DNA of 64,000 bases from Streptomyces buecherae (GCF_014295035.1 NZ_CP060404.1:6054501-6118500); one strand, 5' to 3'. Positions 15,574-24,834 are shown, counted from the first letter of the stretch. Translations and numbers: made by a program. Notes: generated by a model from the sequence alone, not told the origin.

Positions 15574-18500
15574 TCACATCCCGCCGGCGGCCACCACGTA
15601 CCGCTCGCGCACCTGTCGGTAGCGCGCCAGCTCCGCCAACACCGCCTCCAGGACGCGCTCGCGCCCGCACTCCGCCACCCGCTCCCGCAACTGCCGCTCG
15701 GCCTCCTCGCCGTGCTGGCGGGCCGGGCCGCGCGCCGCCCACGCGCACACGTATGCAAGGGCCGGGCCGGTGACCCAGCCGGCCACCAACAGCGCCGTCG
15801 GCACCCACCACGCCCCGCCGACCAGCCCCGCGATGGCGGCCACCAACCAGCACAGGCCACCCAGTTGGGCCACCAGACACGCCTTCTGGGCCAGCTCCGC
15901 CACGGCCCACCAGCGCGGCCGGCGCAACGGCGAACCACCCCGCCCCGGGGTGTTCACCGCGCGGTCGGCGACCTCCTCCACAACCTCGTCCAACGCCTCC
16001 GCCAACCCCGTCGCCGCGCTCTGCGCCACCTCGCGCACGGCCCGGGCCCAGGGCCGGGGCAGGCCGGCCGCGGCATCGTCGGCCATGGCCCGTACGGCGT
16101 GCTCGACGGCGGGCCGCGCCACCGACGGAGGTGCCACCCGCTCCGCCCGTACGGGGGCGGGCTCGCCGGGCGCGGGGACGGCGTGCTGGGCCGGTACGGA
16201 AGTGGCGGGCTCGGCCGACAGAGGCGTGCCGGGCGCCGGCGCGGCGAGCCGGCCCCGGGGCACGGCGGCGGGGAACGCCTCGGGGCCAGCCGCCGGCGAA
16301 CCGCTGCCCGAAGGGGCGGCGTCGGTGGCCGGTCCGCGCTGGGTGGCCGCGAGGTCGCTCGGGGCGATTCGGAACTCGGGACCGCCGCCTTCCGCCGCCG
16401 GGGGCCCGCCGCCTTCCGCCGTGGGGGAGGGGACACCCCGGGCCCCCACCAACTCCCCGGCCCCCGCGGCCTCGCTCCGCGCGCGCCGCTCCCACGCCTC
16501 ACCTCGCCCCGCGATCCACCGGTCCGCGTCCGGCGCGTTCGGTGCGCCCGGCGCGAGGGTCGAGTCCGTCGCGAATGTCGGGTCCGTCGCGAACGGCGCG
16601 TCCACCGAACCGGTGAAGCGTGCGGAGCCCGCGAGGCCCGGTGCGACCATCGCGGCCACGGCACCGACCGCGCCTGCCGACTCCGCCGCAACGCTGGTGT
16701 TGCTGCGGGTGTCGCCCCCTGTGCTGCTGCGGATGTTGGCGCTGTTGGTGTCTCTGGTGCCCCTGGTATCTCTGGTGCCGCTGGCGCCGGACGAGCGAGC
16801 CGTCGCGGGCTCCACGGGCGCGGGGCGCGGGCCCGAGGCGCGGCGTTCGGCCAGCCGGGCCCAGGGCGAGCCGCAGGCGTGCGCCGCCGCGCGCAACCAC
16901 GCGCGCTCGGCCGCCTGACCGAGCGCCACCACGCCCGCCGCGTCCGCGAGCCCGTCCTCGAACTCCTCACAGGCCCGTTCGCTCAGCCCGGCATGGTGCT
17001 CGGCCAGGTAGGTGGGGCGCAGCCGCAGGGTGGCCCCGTCGACGTCCGCGGTCAGCCGCCGCTCCGCCGCCGCGCAGTCGACCGCGAACCGCCCCAGCGT
17101 CTCCCGCAGCTCACCCACGCCCTCGCCGGTCAGTGCCGACAGGGCCAGCACCGTCGCGCCGGGCTCGCCGTGTTCGCCGAGCGCGACCCCGTCCTCGTCG
17201 AGCAGCCGCCGCAGATCGTCCACCACCTGTCCGGCGGCGTTCCCCGGCAGCCGGTCGACCTGGTTGAGCGCGACGACCATCACCTCGGCGTACCCGGCCA
17301 GCGGGCGCAGATAGCGCTCGTGCAACACCGCGTCGGCGTACTTCTCCGGGTCGACCACCCACACGATCACGTCCACGAGTCCCAGCAGCCGCTCCACCCG
17401 CGCCCGGTGCCCCACGCTGACCGAGTCGTGGTCGGGCAGGTCGATGAGGACGAGCCCGGCGAACGCGGGGTCGTACGGTCGGGCCGGGCGGTGGCGGTCG
17501 GCGACGAGGACGCCGAGCCGGTCGAGCAGCCCCTCGGCGTCCTCGCTCCACGAGCAGGCCAGCGGCGCGCAGGTGGTGGGCCGCTGCGTGCCGGCCGCCG
17601 CGAGCGGCGCTCCGACCAGCGCGTTGAACAGCGTGGACTTCCCGCTGCCGGTCGAGCCGGCGAGGGCGACGACGGTGTGGCCGTGCGAGTAGCGGTCCCG
17701 GGCCGCCGCCTGGTCGAGCACCTTCTCGGCCTCGGCGAGCGTCCGCCCGTCCACCCGGCTACGGGACAGCGCGACCACCTCGCGCAGCGCCGCCAGCCGG
17801 TTCCGCAACACCGCCGCCCCCAGGGTGCCGCTCGCCACGCCGTACCCCAGCGCCCCCCGCCGGTACCCGCCCCCGCCCCCGTACGCCGACGAGGCCCCGC
17901 TCCCCATGCCGTACGCCGACAAGTTCCCGTCTCTTCCGTGGCTCGGGAGGCTCACGGCGCGAGCGAGGGCGTACGCGTCAGCGTCGGCGCCCTCCCCGAG
18001 CGCCCCGTCGGCTACCAGCCCCCCGCCGGCACTCCCCGCGCCCCCGCGCACGGAAGCACCGTCCGCGACAGCGGCACCCCCACCCGCCCCCAGGTTCTGG
18101 CCCACTCCCGAGCCACCGGAGCCCCCCGAGTCGACGGCGCCCGTCCTGCCAGCGGTTTCCGCCCTGTCCGTAGGTGCCTCCGCATCCTCCGAGCCCGTTG
18201 CCGCGCCCCCCGAGCCCGCCGAGCCCTCCGCGCTCCCCGACCCCTCGCCGCCGCCCGCGCCCTCCGCACCCCCGCCGCCGTCGAGCGCGGCCGGCGCCTC
18301 CTGCACCTCCGTCTCCACGGGCTTGGGGGCCCGACGCGCGATCAACCCGTCGTCCCAGGAATGCCGCGGCGGGACCGCCCGAGCCCGGCCCGGAACGCTC
18401 AACTCCGGCGCACCGGACACCGCCTCCGCCGGCCCCCCGGCCGCCCCATCCGCCACCCCACCGCTCTCGGTCCCGCCGCGCCGCGACGCGTCACCGAAGC

Positions 18501-18978
18501 CACCATCGACGGCCTCAACGCCCGCCACCTCCGCCGCCGGAACGTTCGCCACCCGGAGGCCACCACCCGCAACCTCACCCTGTTCCGTCGCGTGGAGTCC
18601 CTCCGCCCCCTCCACGCCACCGACCACAGAAGTCACATCGCCACCGACACGGTCACCGTCACCGCCCTGAGCATCGCCACCGCTCGCGACACCGCCACCA
18701 CCCTCACCAACGGCACCGACATCGCCATCGGAAGCGAGGCCGGGAACGGGAAGGGAGGCAGGCTCGGACGTGGGAACAAAGACAGGAACGGGCGCGGCGA
18801 CAGACGTGGCGACGGGCGGAGGGGCGGGGACGACGACGGCCGCCTCGCCCCCGCCCGCAGGGCCAGCCCCAGGTCCCACCCCGGGCCCCTCTCCGTCGCC
18901 CGCCCCGGCGCCGCTCGTCGTGGTCGCGCGGTCGCCCTCGGACTCCGGGCCCGGCTCCATGGCCGTCATCTCGGTCAC
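15574..18978 (-). CDS. Dynamin-like GTPase with long disordered N-terminus and C-terminal membrane hairpin
   Basis: A 1134-residue protein. The first ~400 residues are low-complexity Gly/Ala/Glu/Pro and look disordered. The GTPase begins near residue 435 with AGSTGSGKSTLFNAL (G1) followed by a switch Thr (TQRPTT), LIDLPDHDS (G3) and ALNQVDRL (G4). A second variable Ala/Pro/Thr-rich insert lies around residues 700-900. Near the C-terminus two hydrophobic segments (CLVAQLGGLCWLVAAIAGLV and WVPTALLVAGWVTGPALAYV) form a membrane hairpin, then a coiled tail. This is the layout of the paired Streptomyces dynamin-like proteins DynA/DynB, which stabilise FtsZ rings during sporulation septation. I chose GTG 18978 because it overlaps the upstream stop (GTGA); ATG 18969 is an alternative. 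Confidence 0.8.
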   Translation of the reverse strand: MTEMTAMEPGPESEGDRATTTSGAGAGDGEGPGVGPGAGPAGGGEAAVVVPAPPPVATSVAAPVPVFVPTSEPASLPVPGLASDGDVGAVGEGGGGVASGGDAQGGDGDRVGGDVTSVVGGVEGAEGLHATEQGEVAGGGLRVANVPAAEVAGVEAVDGGFGDASRRGGTESGGVADGAAGGPAEAVSGAPELSVPGRARAVPPRHSWDDGLIARRAPKPVETEVQEAPAALDGGGGAEGAGGGEGSGSAEGSAGSGGAATGSEDAEAPTDRAETAGRTGAVDSGGSGGSGVGQNLGAGGGAAVADGASVRGGAGSAGGGLVADGALGEGADADAYALARAVSLPSHGRDGNLSAYGMGSGASSAYGGGGGYRRGALGYGVASGTLGAAVLRNRLAALREVVALSRSRVDGRTLAEAEKVLDQAAARDRYSHGHTVVALAGSTGSGKSTLFNALVGAPLAAAGTQRPTTCAPLACSWSEDAEGLLDRLGVLVADRHRPARPYDPAFAGLVLIDLPDHDSVSVGHRARVERLLGLVDVIVWVVDPEKYADAVLHERYLRPLAGYAEVMVVALNQVDRLPGNAAGQVVDDLRRLLDEDGVALGEHGEPGATVLALSALTGEGVGELRETLGRFAVDCAAAERRLTADVDGATLRLRPTYLAEHHAGLSERACEEFEDGLADAAGVVALGQAAERAWLRAAAHACGSPWARLAERRASGPRPAPVEPATARSSGASGTRDTRGTRDTNSANIRSSTGGDTRSNTSVAAESAGAVGAVAAMVAPGLAGSARFTGSVDAPFATDPTFATDSTLAPGAPNAPDADRWIAGRGEAWERRARSEAAGAGELVGARGVPSPTAEGGGPPAAEGGGPEFRIAPSDLAATQRGPATDAAPSGSGSPAAGPEAFPAAVPRGRLAAPAPGTPLSAEPATSVPAQHAVPAPGEPAPVRAERVAPPSVARPAVEHAVRAMADDAAAGLPRPWARAVREVAQSAATGLAEALDEVVEEVADRAVNTPGRGGSPLRRPRWWAVAELAQKACLVAQLGGLCWLVAAIAGLVGGAWWVPTALLVAGWVTGPALAYVCAWAARGPARQHGEEAERQLRERVAECGRERVLEAVLAELARYRQVRERYVVAAGGM

Positions 18979-20990
18979 CTCTCTCTCCGCTCCGATGCGT
19001 GCCGTGCCGGCGGCCATGCCGCCGCGTGGGGGTGTTCCTTCCGCAGTACGGAAAGGGCGGCGATCAGGTCGGCCTGTTGCTCCGCCGTGATGTCAAGCGC
19101 GTCCAACGGTGCGAGCAACCGATCCTGCTCGGCGTCCAGGACGCGCCGTACGCACTCCTCAAGAAGCCGCCCGCCGCGCTCCCGCAACCGGAGCGCGCCG
19201 TGCACGCCGAGCAGGTCCGCGAGCGCCTCGCCGGCGGTGCGGGCCCGGCGCCCGCCGAGCAGCCCCGTGACCGCCAGGGCCGCGACCGCGTCCGGGTCGG
19301 GCAGCGTGGCCCGCTCGGCGACGCTCGCCTCCTCCTCGGCCAGTTCCTCGACGCAACGCCGCCAGTGCCGCGCGGCCACCCCTGCCCGGCCCGCGACCCC
19401 GGCCGCGTCCGGCGCCGGAAGCGTCGCCTCCGCCGCCGGGTCGCGCTGGCTCGCCAGGTCGATCTCCGCGTCGGCGGCGCTGACGACGCAGGTCAACAGG
19501 GTTGCCAGAGACGAGGCGAGGGCGTCCAGGAGCGCGTCGGGGGGCACGTCCCGTGGATAGCAGTGCCAGTGCGTGAGCGCGTCGCCGGCGAGCGGGGCAC
19601 CCTGCGCGATCTCCCGCAGGGCCCGCTCCTCGGCCCGCGCGTACGCGTCGACCACCCGCTGGGCGACCCGTACGGCGGCGGAGTGCTGGGCCGCGGCGGC
19701 GGAGGCCAGCGCGGGAACCTGGGTACGCAGCGCGGCGACGGCGCCCTCGGCGGTGCGCGCGGCAGCCGCCGCGCGGGCCACCGGGTCCTCGGCGCGCCGC
19801 GCCAGCCAGTCCCGGAGCGCCGCCACCGCCGAGGCCGGCAACAGCCCGCTGCCGCCGCCCGCTGACTCGGGCAGCTCCGGAATGGTGAACCTCGGCACCC
19901 CGTCGAGCCCGGCCTCGTCCAACAGCGTGGCGTACTTGCGGGCGACCTCGACGGCGACCTGGTGCGGCACCCGGTCGAGCACGGTGATGAGCGTCACGTC
20001 GTACTCCTTGGCGGTCCGCAACAGGTGCCAGGGCACCGCGTCGGCGTACCGCGTCGCGGTCGTGACGAGCACCCAGATGTCGGCGGCGCAGATGAGCCGG
20101 GCGGCGAGTTCGCGGTTCTCGGTGACGAGGGAATCGATGTCCGGCGCGTCCAGCAGGGCCAACCCGCGCGGCAGCGCCGGGTCCGTCTCCAGCCGCAACG
20201 AGTCCACCAGCGCGTCGTACGGTTCGTCGGGCACGTAGTCGGCCGCCCGCGTCCCGGTGGCGCCGAGCCCGCCGAGCGCCGGGTAGTCGTCGTAGTCCGC
20301 GTAGCCGTCCGCGTACCTCCCGTGGCCCGCGCCGTCCGCGTAGCCGCCGTACTCCCCGTGGAACCCCCGGGCCGGGTACCCCCCGGCCACCCCGCCGCCC
20401 CCGAGCCCGAGCCCGGACCCGCGTCCCGGCCCGCCCCGTGGGCCGGGACGCGGCCCGAGCCCGAGCCCGGACCCGCGTCCCGGCCCGCCCCGTGGGCCGG
20501 GACGCGGCCCGAGCCCGGTCCCGCCCCCGACCCGCCCGCCCCCCATGCCGTACGGGCCGTCGTACGGCACGTCGTACGCCTCGTGGCCCGACCCCTGCGG
20601 GCCGTCCTGCACCGGCATCCACACGCGGGTCAGGTGCGGAAGCACGCGCCGGCCGGAGAACCAGTGGCGGTCCTCGGGGTGGCAGACCAGGACCGGGGTA
20701 CGCGTCGTGGGCCGCAGCACGCCCGCCTCGGTGACCCGCCGCCCCACGAGCGAATTGACCAGCGTGGACTTCCCGGCCCCCGTGGAGCCGCCGATCACCG
20801 CGAGCAGCGGCGCTTCGGGAGCGCTCAGGCGGGGCACGACGTAGTCGTCGAGCTGAGCGAGGAGTTCGGCACGGCTGCGCCGGGCGCGTGCCGCGCCGGG
20901 GAGCGGGAGCGGGAAGCGAGTGGCGTCAACACGGTCACGCAGTGCGGACAGCGCGTCAAGCAGTCGGGGCCGTACGTCCAAGGTCGCCAC
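18975..20990 (-). CDS. Dynamin-like GTPase, first gene of the pair
   Basis: A 671-residue GTPase. The N-terminus RLLDALSALRDRVDATRFPL and LPLPG lead to a G1 motif GGSTGAGKST at residues 67-76, a switch region VLRPTTRTPVLV, a G3-like LALLDAPDIDS and a G4-like ITVLDRVPH. Between G1 and G3 there is a long Gly/Arg/Pro/Tyr-rich insert (residues about 120-245) containing a perfect duplication of 18 residues. The C-terminal half is helical. It is followed by a second GTPase whose GTG overlaps this stop, matching the two-gene dynamin operon of Streptomyces (dynAB); which gene is A or B I cannot assign. The start is a GTG at 20988-20990 without a strong RBS; homologous beginnings of this kind make it the best choice. 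Confidence 0.82.
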   Translation of the reverse strand: MATLDVRPRLLDALSALRDRVDATRFPLPLPGAARARRSRAELLAQLDDYVVPRLSAPEAPLLAVIGGSTGAGKSTLVNSLVGRRVTEAGVLRPTTRTPVLVCHPEDRHWFSGRRVLPHLTRVWMPVQDGPQGSGHEAYDVPYDGPYGMGGGRVGGGTGLGPRPGPRGGPGRGSGLGLGPRPGPRGGPGRGSGLGLGGGGVAGGYPARGFHGEYGGYADGAGHGRYADGYADYDDYPALGGLGATGTRAADYVPDEPYDALVDSLRLETDPALPRGLALLDAPDIDSLVTENRELAARLICAADIWVLVTTATRYADAVPWHLLRTAKEYDVTLITVLDRVPHQVAVEVARKYATLLDEAGLDGVPRFTIPELPESAGGGSGLLPASAVAALRDWLARRAEDPVARAAAAARTAEGAVAALRTQVPALASAAAAQHSAAVRVAQRVVDAYARAEERALREIAQGAPLAGDALTHWHCYPRDVPPDALLDALASSLATLLTCVVSAADAEIDLASQRDPAAEATLPAPDAAGVAGRAGVAARHWRRCVEELAEEEASVAERATLPDPDAVAALAVTGLLGGRRARTAGEALADLLGVHGALRLRERGGRLLEECVRRVLDAEQDRLLAPLDALDITAEQQADLIAALSVLRKEHPHAAAWPPARHASERRER
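20407..20514. repeat. Perfect 54-bp tandem duplication inside the GTPase gene
   Basis: 20407-20460 and 20461-20514 are identical over 54 bp, an in-frame 18-codon repeat encoding a Gly/Pro/Arg unit (GLGPRPGPRGGPGRGSGL). No base differs between the copies, so the duplication is recent or kept by conversion. Confidence 0.9.
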
Positions 20991-21367
20991 ATGGGAACAA
21001 TGCCCAATTTTGCTTAGCTTTTGAAGCGTATACCCCCCTCTGCGCGCCGATGAGACCCGCCCGGATCACCGCAGAAGGGACAGGCGGGCGGCGTGGTGGC
21101 TGAGGCGCAGGCATAACGAGTGCACAACACCCGCCCGCTGTTGCGTGAAAACCCGTGCAGGATTCGCACCTGCCTGCGATTATCGGCATCGCTTCACGGA
21201 ACCTCCACAACGTGCCACGGAGGTGAAGCAACCGGGATGAGGCGTACGGAGCCCTATCCTTGTCCCGGCAACGTCACGGTTCCGCCCCGCTCGGCCGTCG
21301 GCACAACGGCCCAACGGTCGGAGACGCAGGCGCCCGGGGCTTCACCAGCCGTTCGCGGCCACAACCG
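20991..21367. other. Divergent region between GTPase operon and tRNA-Arg, with stacked hairpins
   Basis: No gene seen. 20998-21035 is unusually AT rich for this genome and probably holds the GTPase operon promoter. 21119-21229 contains three consecutive inverted repeats: CACAACA/TGTTGCG around 21122-21145, GCAGG/CCTGC at about 21156-21173, and a bulged GCTTCAC..CCTCC/GGAGGTGAAGC at 21191-21229. This could be a structured RNA or a 5' UTR of the GTPase operon. Confidence 0.35.
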
Positions 21368-21440
21368 GCCCCCGTAGCTCAGTGGATAGAGCAGGCGCCT
21401 TCTAAGCGCTTGGCCGCAGGTTCGAGTCCTGCCGGGGGCG
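21368..21440 (+). tRNA. tRNA-Arg (anticodon UCU)
   Basis: 73 nt fold as a cloverleaf: acceptor GCCCCCG (21368-21374) pairs with CGGGGGC (21433-21439) and discriminator G. The D-arm contains AGCTCAGTGGATAGAGC. The anticodon stem GGCGC/GCGCT closes the loop CTTCTAA with anticodon TCT. The T-arm is GCAGG-TTCGAGT-CCTGC. No CCA is encoded. It reads AGA codons, which are rare in this GC-rich genome. A terminator hairpin follows directly. tRNA genes are common integration sites, but no integrase or repeated 3' end was found nearby. Confidence 0.95.
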
Positions 21441-21445
21441 CACAC

Positions 21446-21481
21446 GGCCTCTCACCTGCGCAAACGCGTGAGGGGCCTTTT
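21446..21481 (+). terminator. Rho-independent terminator of the tRNA
   Basis: GGCCTCTCAC and GTGAGGGGCC form a 10-bp stem (one T-G pair) around a 12-nt loop, followed by TTTT. It begins 6 bp after the tRNA. Confidence 0.85.
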
Positions 21482-21761
21482 CGGTGTCGCGCGCACATCG
21501 CTTGTAGGCCAAGCGCCTTGCCCCAGCCCTGCCCCACGGCCGTCGGCAGCCACCGTCGCGCCCCGGCCCCGCATCGCCCGCCGCGGCCTAGCCCGCCCGT
21601 CCCCGGAGAGGACCGGCTCGCCGACCACGGGCACGCTAACGAGCCGTGCGTAGTGCCGGCGTAAGCGGAAGCTGTGTCGGCTGCGTGGCGGGTGGTGAGC
21701 GGTGCCGGGCGGTGGGCCGGGTGAGGAGGGGGAGGGGCGGATTCCGTGCGGGGCGACGTGC

Positions 21762-24611
21762 TCAGGGACGGGGGACGAGCCGCAGCTCCGCCTGGGCCGC
21801 CGTGACGCCGGCGGGGTGGTCCGAGGAATGGCTCCGGGCCAGGGCGCGGTTCAGGTGGCGCTGGGCGGCGTCCCGGTCGTCGCGGAGGCGCGCGGCGCGG
21901 CCCAGGCCGATATCGGCGCCGATCTCGCCGCGGCTGTAGGCCCGTTCGGTCGAGACGGTCAGCGCGCGCTCGTACAGTTCCGTCGCCTGTCGGGCATGGC
22001 CGCCGGCCAGGGCGGTATGGCCGAGCCAGATCAACGTCTCGATCACCTCCGTCCACAGCCCGAGTTCCTCGGCCACCAGCAGGGCTTCGCGGTGCAGCCG
22101 CTCCGCTCGCGCGGGGTCTCCGTCGCGTTCGGCCGCGAGCGCCAGGGAGCGGGTGGCGCGAAGCTGCCCCCAGCGGTCGCCGGCCTCGTGGAACAGGGCG
22201 GCGGCCAGTTCCGCGGACGCCTGGCCATGATCGTGGGCGCCCTCGTGACTGGCCAGCTCGACCAGCGCCGCGGCCTCGCCCCAACGGTCCCGGGCGGCGC
22301 GCGCGCCGGTCAGGCTCGCCAGCAGCAGGCGTCGGCCCGCGTGGTGCTGGCCCTGGCCGGTCAGACCGGCGCCGACGAACCACCGCAACCGGGCCCGCAG
22401 CACCGGGTCGGCCAGGCCAGCGGTCGGGTCGTCGTCGGCCGGGAGCGGGACCGTGTCGGCCGACGAGGTGCGTAGTTCGATGCCGGTCAGCCAGGCCCGC
22501 GCCGCCAGGCGCGCGGACGGGGCACCGTCGCCCCCCGTGGCCAGCGCCGCCCGGAGCGCCCTGCGGGCCTCGGTGAGCCGGCCGCGCAGGAACCAGTACC
22601 ACGTCAACGCGTTCACCAGCCGCAACGCGTCCTCGGCGGCAGCCCCGGCCACCGCCAGGTCGAGCGCACGGCGCAGGTTGACCGTCTCGGCGTCCAAGCG
22701 CTCCAGGCAGTGCCGCTGATCCGGGCCGCGCAGTCGCTCGTTCGCCCGCTCGGCCAACTCGACGTGACACCGTACGAACCGGGCGCGGACGGCGGTCACC
22801 TCGCCCGCCTCCGCGAGCCGCTCGGCCCCGTAGGCGGCCACCGATTCGAGCAGCCGGAACCGGTCCGCCGTGCGGACCACCAGCGACCGGTCCACCAGCC
22901 GCGACAGCAGGTCGGCCACCCACTCGGCCGGCAGTTCTCCATCGGAGCAGACGGCCTCGGCGGATGACAGGGTGCAACCGTCGGCGTGCACGGTCAGCCG
23001 GCGCAGCACGGTCTGCTCGTCGGCGCTCAGGAGCCGCCAGCTCCAGTCGAGCATGCCGCGCAGCGTCTGCTGCCGGGCGGGCAACCCGCGCGCCCGCACC
23101 TCGGGCAGGGGGAACTGGCTGGCCAGGCAGGTGGCCAGCTCGTCCGGGCTCAGCGTGCGCAGTCGCGGAGCCACGAGTTCCAGAGCGAGCGGAATGCCGT
23201 CGAGGCGGCGGCAGATGGCGGAGACGGCCGCTGCGTTGGCCGCGTCCAGGGCGAAGCCGGGCGCCGCTGCCGCCGCCCGCTCCACGAACAGCCTCGCCGC
23301 GCTGGACCGGCCGACGGCGCCCGGGTCGGTGTGCTCCGGCAACGTCAACGGCGGCACCGGGTGCACCACCTCGCCGGGGATGCCGAGGACTTCCTGGCTG
23401 GTGACCAGGAGATGCCCATCGGACACCGTGGTCAGGACGGCGCTGGCGAGCGCGGCGACCGGCTCGACCAGGTGCTCGCAGTTGTCGAGGAGGATCAGCA
23501 GCCGCTTGGCGGCCACCGCCTGGCACAGCCAGCCCACCAGGTCGTCGAGGTTCGGTTCGGTCGCCGCGGTGTCGCACAGCCCCAGCGTCGTGATGATCCG
23601 TTCGGCGATGTCGTCCGGGGTCGACGTGGCCCGCAGACCGGCCAGCTCGACCAGCCACACCCCGTCGGGGAACCGGTCGGCCACCTCGCGCGCCGCGGCG
23701 GTCGCCAGCCGCGTCTTGCCGACGCCGCCGAGGCCGGTGAGCGTGACCAGCCGGGTGTCCGCTCCCGAACCCAGCCATGCCCGCACCTGACCGACCGCCT
23801 CGCTCCGTCCGATCAGCGGCGTCAGCGGCGCGGGCAGATTCGTACGGCACGACAGCGACGCGACGGTCGGCGGCGCCAGGTGCGCGTCCTGGCGCAGGAT
23901 CGCCTCGTGCAGGGCGCAGGCCGCCGGCCCGGGCGCCACTCCCAACTCCTCGTCCAACTGGCACCGCAACTCCTCGAAGCCGCGCAGCGCGTCGCCCTGC
24001 CGCCCGGACCGGTACAGCGCGCGCATGTGGGCCATGCGCAGTCGCTCGCGCAGCGGGTGCCGTGCCACCAGGTCGCCCAGCTCCGTGGCCAGCGCCGTGT
24101 GCTCGCCGAGCGTGAGTCGTACCTCGGCCTGATCCTCCAGGACGGTCAGCCGCAACTCCTCCAGCCGCGAGATCTCGCCACGGGCGAACAACGACTCGGC
24201 GACATCGGCGTAGGCCGGGCCCCGCCACAACGCGAGCGCGTCGGCGAACAGCTCCCCCTTGACCGCCAACTCCTCGTGCGCGCGGGCATCCTGGGTCAGT
24301 TCCTGAAACCGCAGGGCGTCGACCGTGTCGTCGGCCAGCAACAGTCGATAACCCGCGGGCTCGCGGACCACCTGTTCCCGGCCCAGCACGCGGCGCAACT
24401 GGGAGATCTTGGTCTGCAGCGCGTTGGCCGACCCACCCGGCGGGTTGCCCGTCCACAGGTCCTCGATGAGCCGGTCCGCCGGCACCGGGCCGCCCCCGTG
24501 GATCAGCAGATTCGCCAGCAGGGCGCGCACCTTCGCCTCGGGGACCTTGACCTGCCGCCCCTCCGCGTCCCAGACGGCCAGCGGGCCGAGCACCCCGTAG
24601 CGCATGGTCAC
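21762..24611 (-). CDS. AfsR/SARP-family transcriptional regulator with NB-ARC and TPR domains
   Basis: A 949-residue regulator. Residues 3-95 are an OmpR-type winged helix (MRYGVLGPLAVWDAEGRQV..., KVRALLANLLIHGGGPV, LQTKISQLRRVLG). Residues about 100-245 are the bacterial transcriptional activation domain (LWRGPAYADVAESLFARGEI, RLRMAHMRALYRSGRQGDAL). An NB-ARC ATPase follows with P-loop LGGVGKTRLA near 290 and Walker B LLILLDNCEHL. The C-terminal ~350 residues are TPR-like helices. AfsR-type SARPs activate natural-product or stress genes by binding heptamer direct repeats next to the -10 element. It is divergent from a multidrug exporter, and four heptamers lie in between. I used the GTG at 24611 (GGAG 7 bp upstream); ATG 24605 is two codons in. 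No biosynthetic genes flank it. Confidence 0.93.
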   Translation of the reverse strand: MTMRYGVLGPLAVWDAEGRQVKVPEAKVRALLANLLIHGGGPVPADRLIEDLWTGNPPGGSANALQTKISQLRRVLGREQVVREPAGYRLLLADDTVDALRFQELTQDARAHEELAVKGELFADALALWRGPAYADVAESLFARGEISRLEELRLTVLEDQAEVRLTLGEHTALATELGDLVARHPLRERLRMAHMRALYRSGRQGDALRGFEELRCQLDEELGVAPGPAACALHEAILRQDAHLAPPTVASLSCRTNLPAPLTPLIGRSEAVGQVRAWLGSGADTRLVTLTGLGGVGKTRLATAAAREVADRFPDGVWLVELAGLRATSTPDDIAERIITTLGLCDTAATEPNLDDLVGWLCQAVAAKRLLILLDNCEHLVEPVAALASAVLTTVSDGHLLVTSQEVLGIPGEVVHPVPPLTLPEHTDPGAVGRSSAARLFVERAAAAAPGFALDAANAAAVSAICRRLDGIPLALELVAPRLRTLSPDELATCLASQFPLPEVRARGLPARQQTLRGMLDWSWRLLSADEQTVLRRLTVHADGCTLSSAEAVCSDGELPAEWVADLLSRLVDRSLVVRTADRFRLLESVAAYGAERLAEAGEVTAVRARFVRCHVELAERANERLRGPDQRHCLERLDAETVNLRRALDLAVAGAAAEDALRLVNALTWYWFLRGRLTEARRALRAALATGGDGAPSARLAARAWLTGIELRTSSADTVPLPADDDPTAGLADPVLRARLRWFVGAGLTGQGQHHAGRRLLLASLTGARAARDRWGEAAALVELASHEGAHDHGQASAELAAALFHEAGDRWGQLRATRSLALAAERDGDPARAERLHREALLVAEELGLWTEVIETLIWLGHTALAGGHARQATELYERALTVSTERAYSRGEIGADIGLGRAARLRDDRDAAQRHLNRALARSHSSDHPAGVTAAQAELRLVPRP

Positions 24612-24724
24612 AGCCTAGCTCCGGCGAACCATCAGGAAACCGTGCGCGCTCGTCGGCAGGGTGACGTCGCACGTCCTCGCAGCCTTCCCGCCACCTCGGC
24701 GGACGGTGACGAGAGCCGACGCGC

Positions 24725-24772
24725 GTCTCTCGACCGATCTCCACAGATCTCCGTCGACCTCCCTTGATCTCT
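24725..24772 (+). promoter_or_regulatory. Tandem heptamer repeats, candidate SARP operator for the exporter gene
   Basis: GATCTCC (24736), GATCTCC (24746), GACCTCC (24756) and GATCTCT (24766) repeat at exact 10-bp steps; a weaker GTCTCTC starts at 24725. Regularly spaced heptamers one helical turn apart are the hallmark of SARP binding sites. The block is 63 bp upstream of the exporter ATG and the SARP gene is the divergent neighbour. Confidence 0.55.
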
Positions 24773-24834
24773 ACCCCCATGTCGTGCGGCGTCCCGGTAC
24801 ATCGCGCGGCGCACACGGAACGCAGGAGAGCACC

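Noticed and set aside
15712..19560. 1282-codon plus-strand frame across the GTPase genes
   Set aside because: Antisense to two clear GTPases; repetitive Arg/Pro and no recognisable fold.
21150..21230. tRNA-like T-arm (GCAGG..CCTGC) on the minus strand
   Set aside because: Loop is TGCGAAT and no matching acceptor or D-arm can be paired; kept only as a structured element.
21368..21440. Integration site at tRNA-Arg
   Set aside because: No integrase, no repeated tRNA 3' end and no foreign-looking composition downstream.
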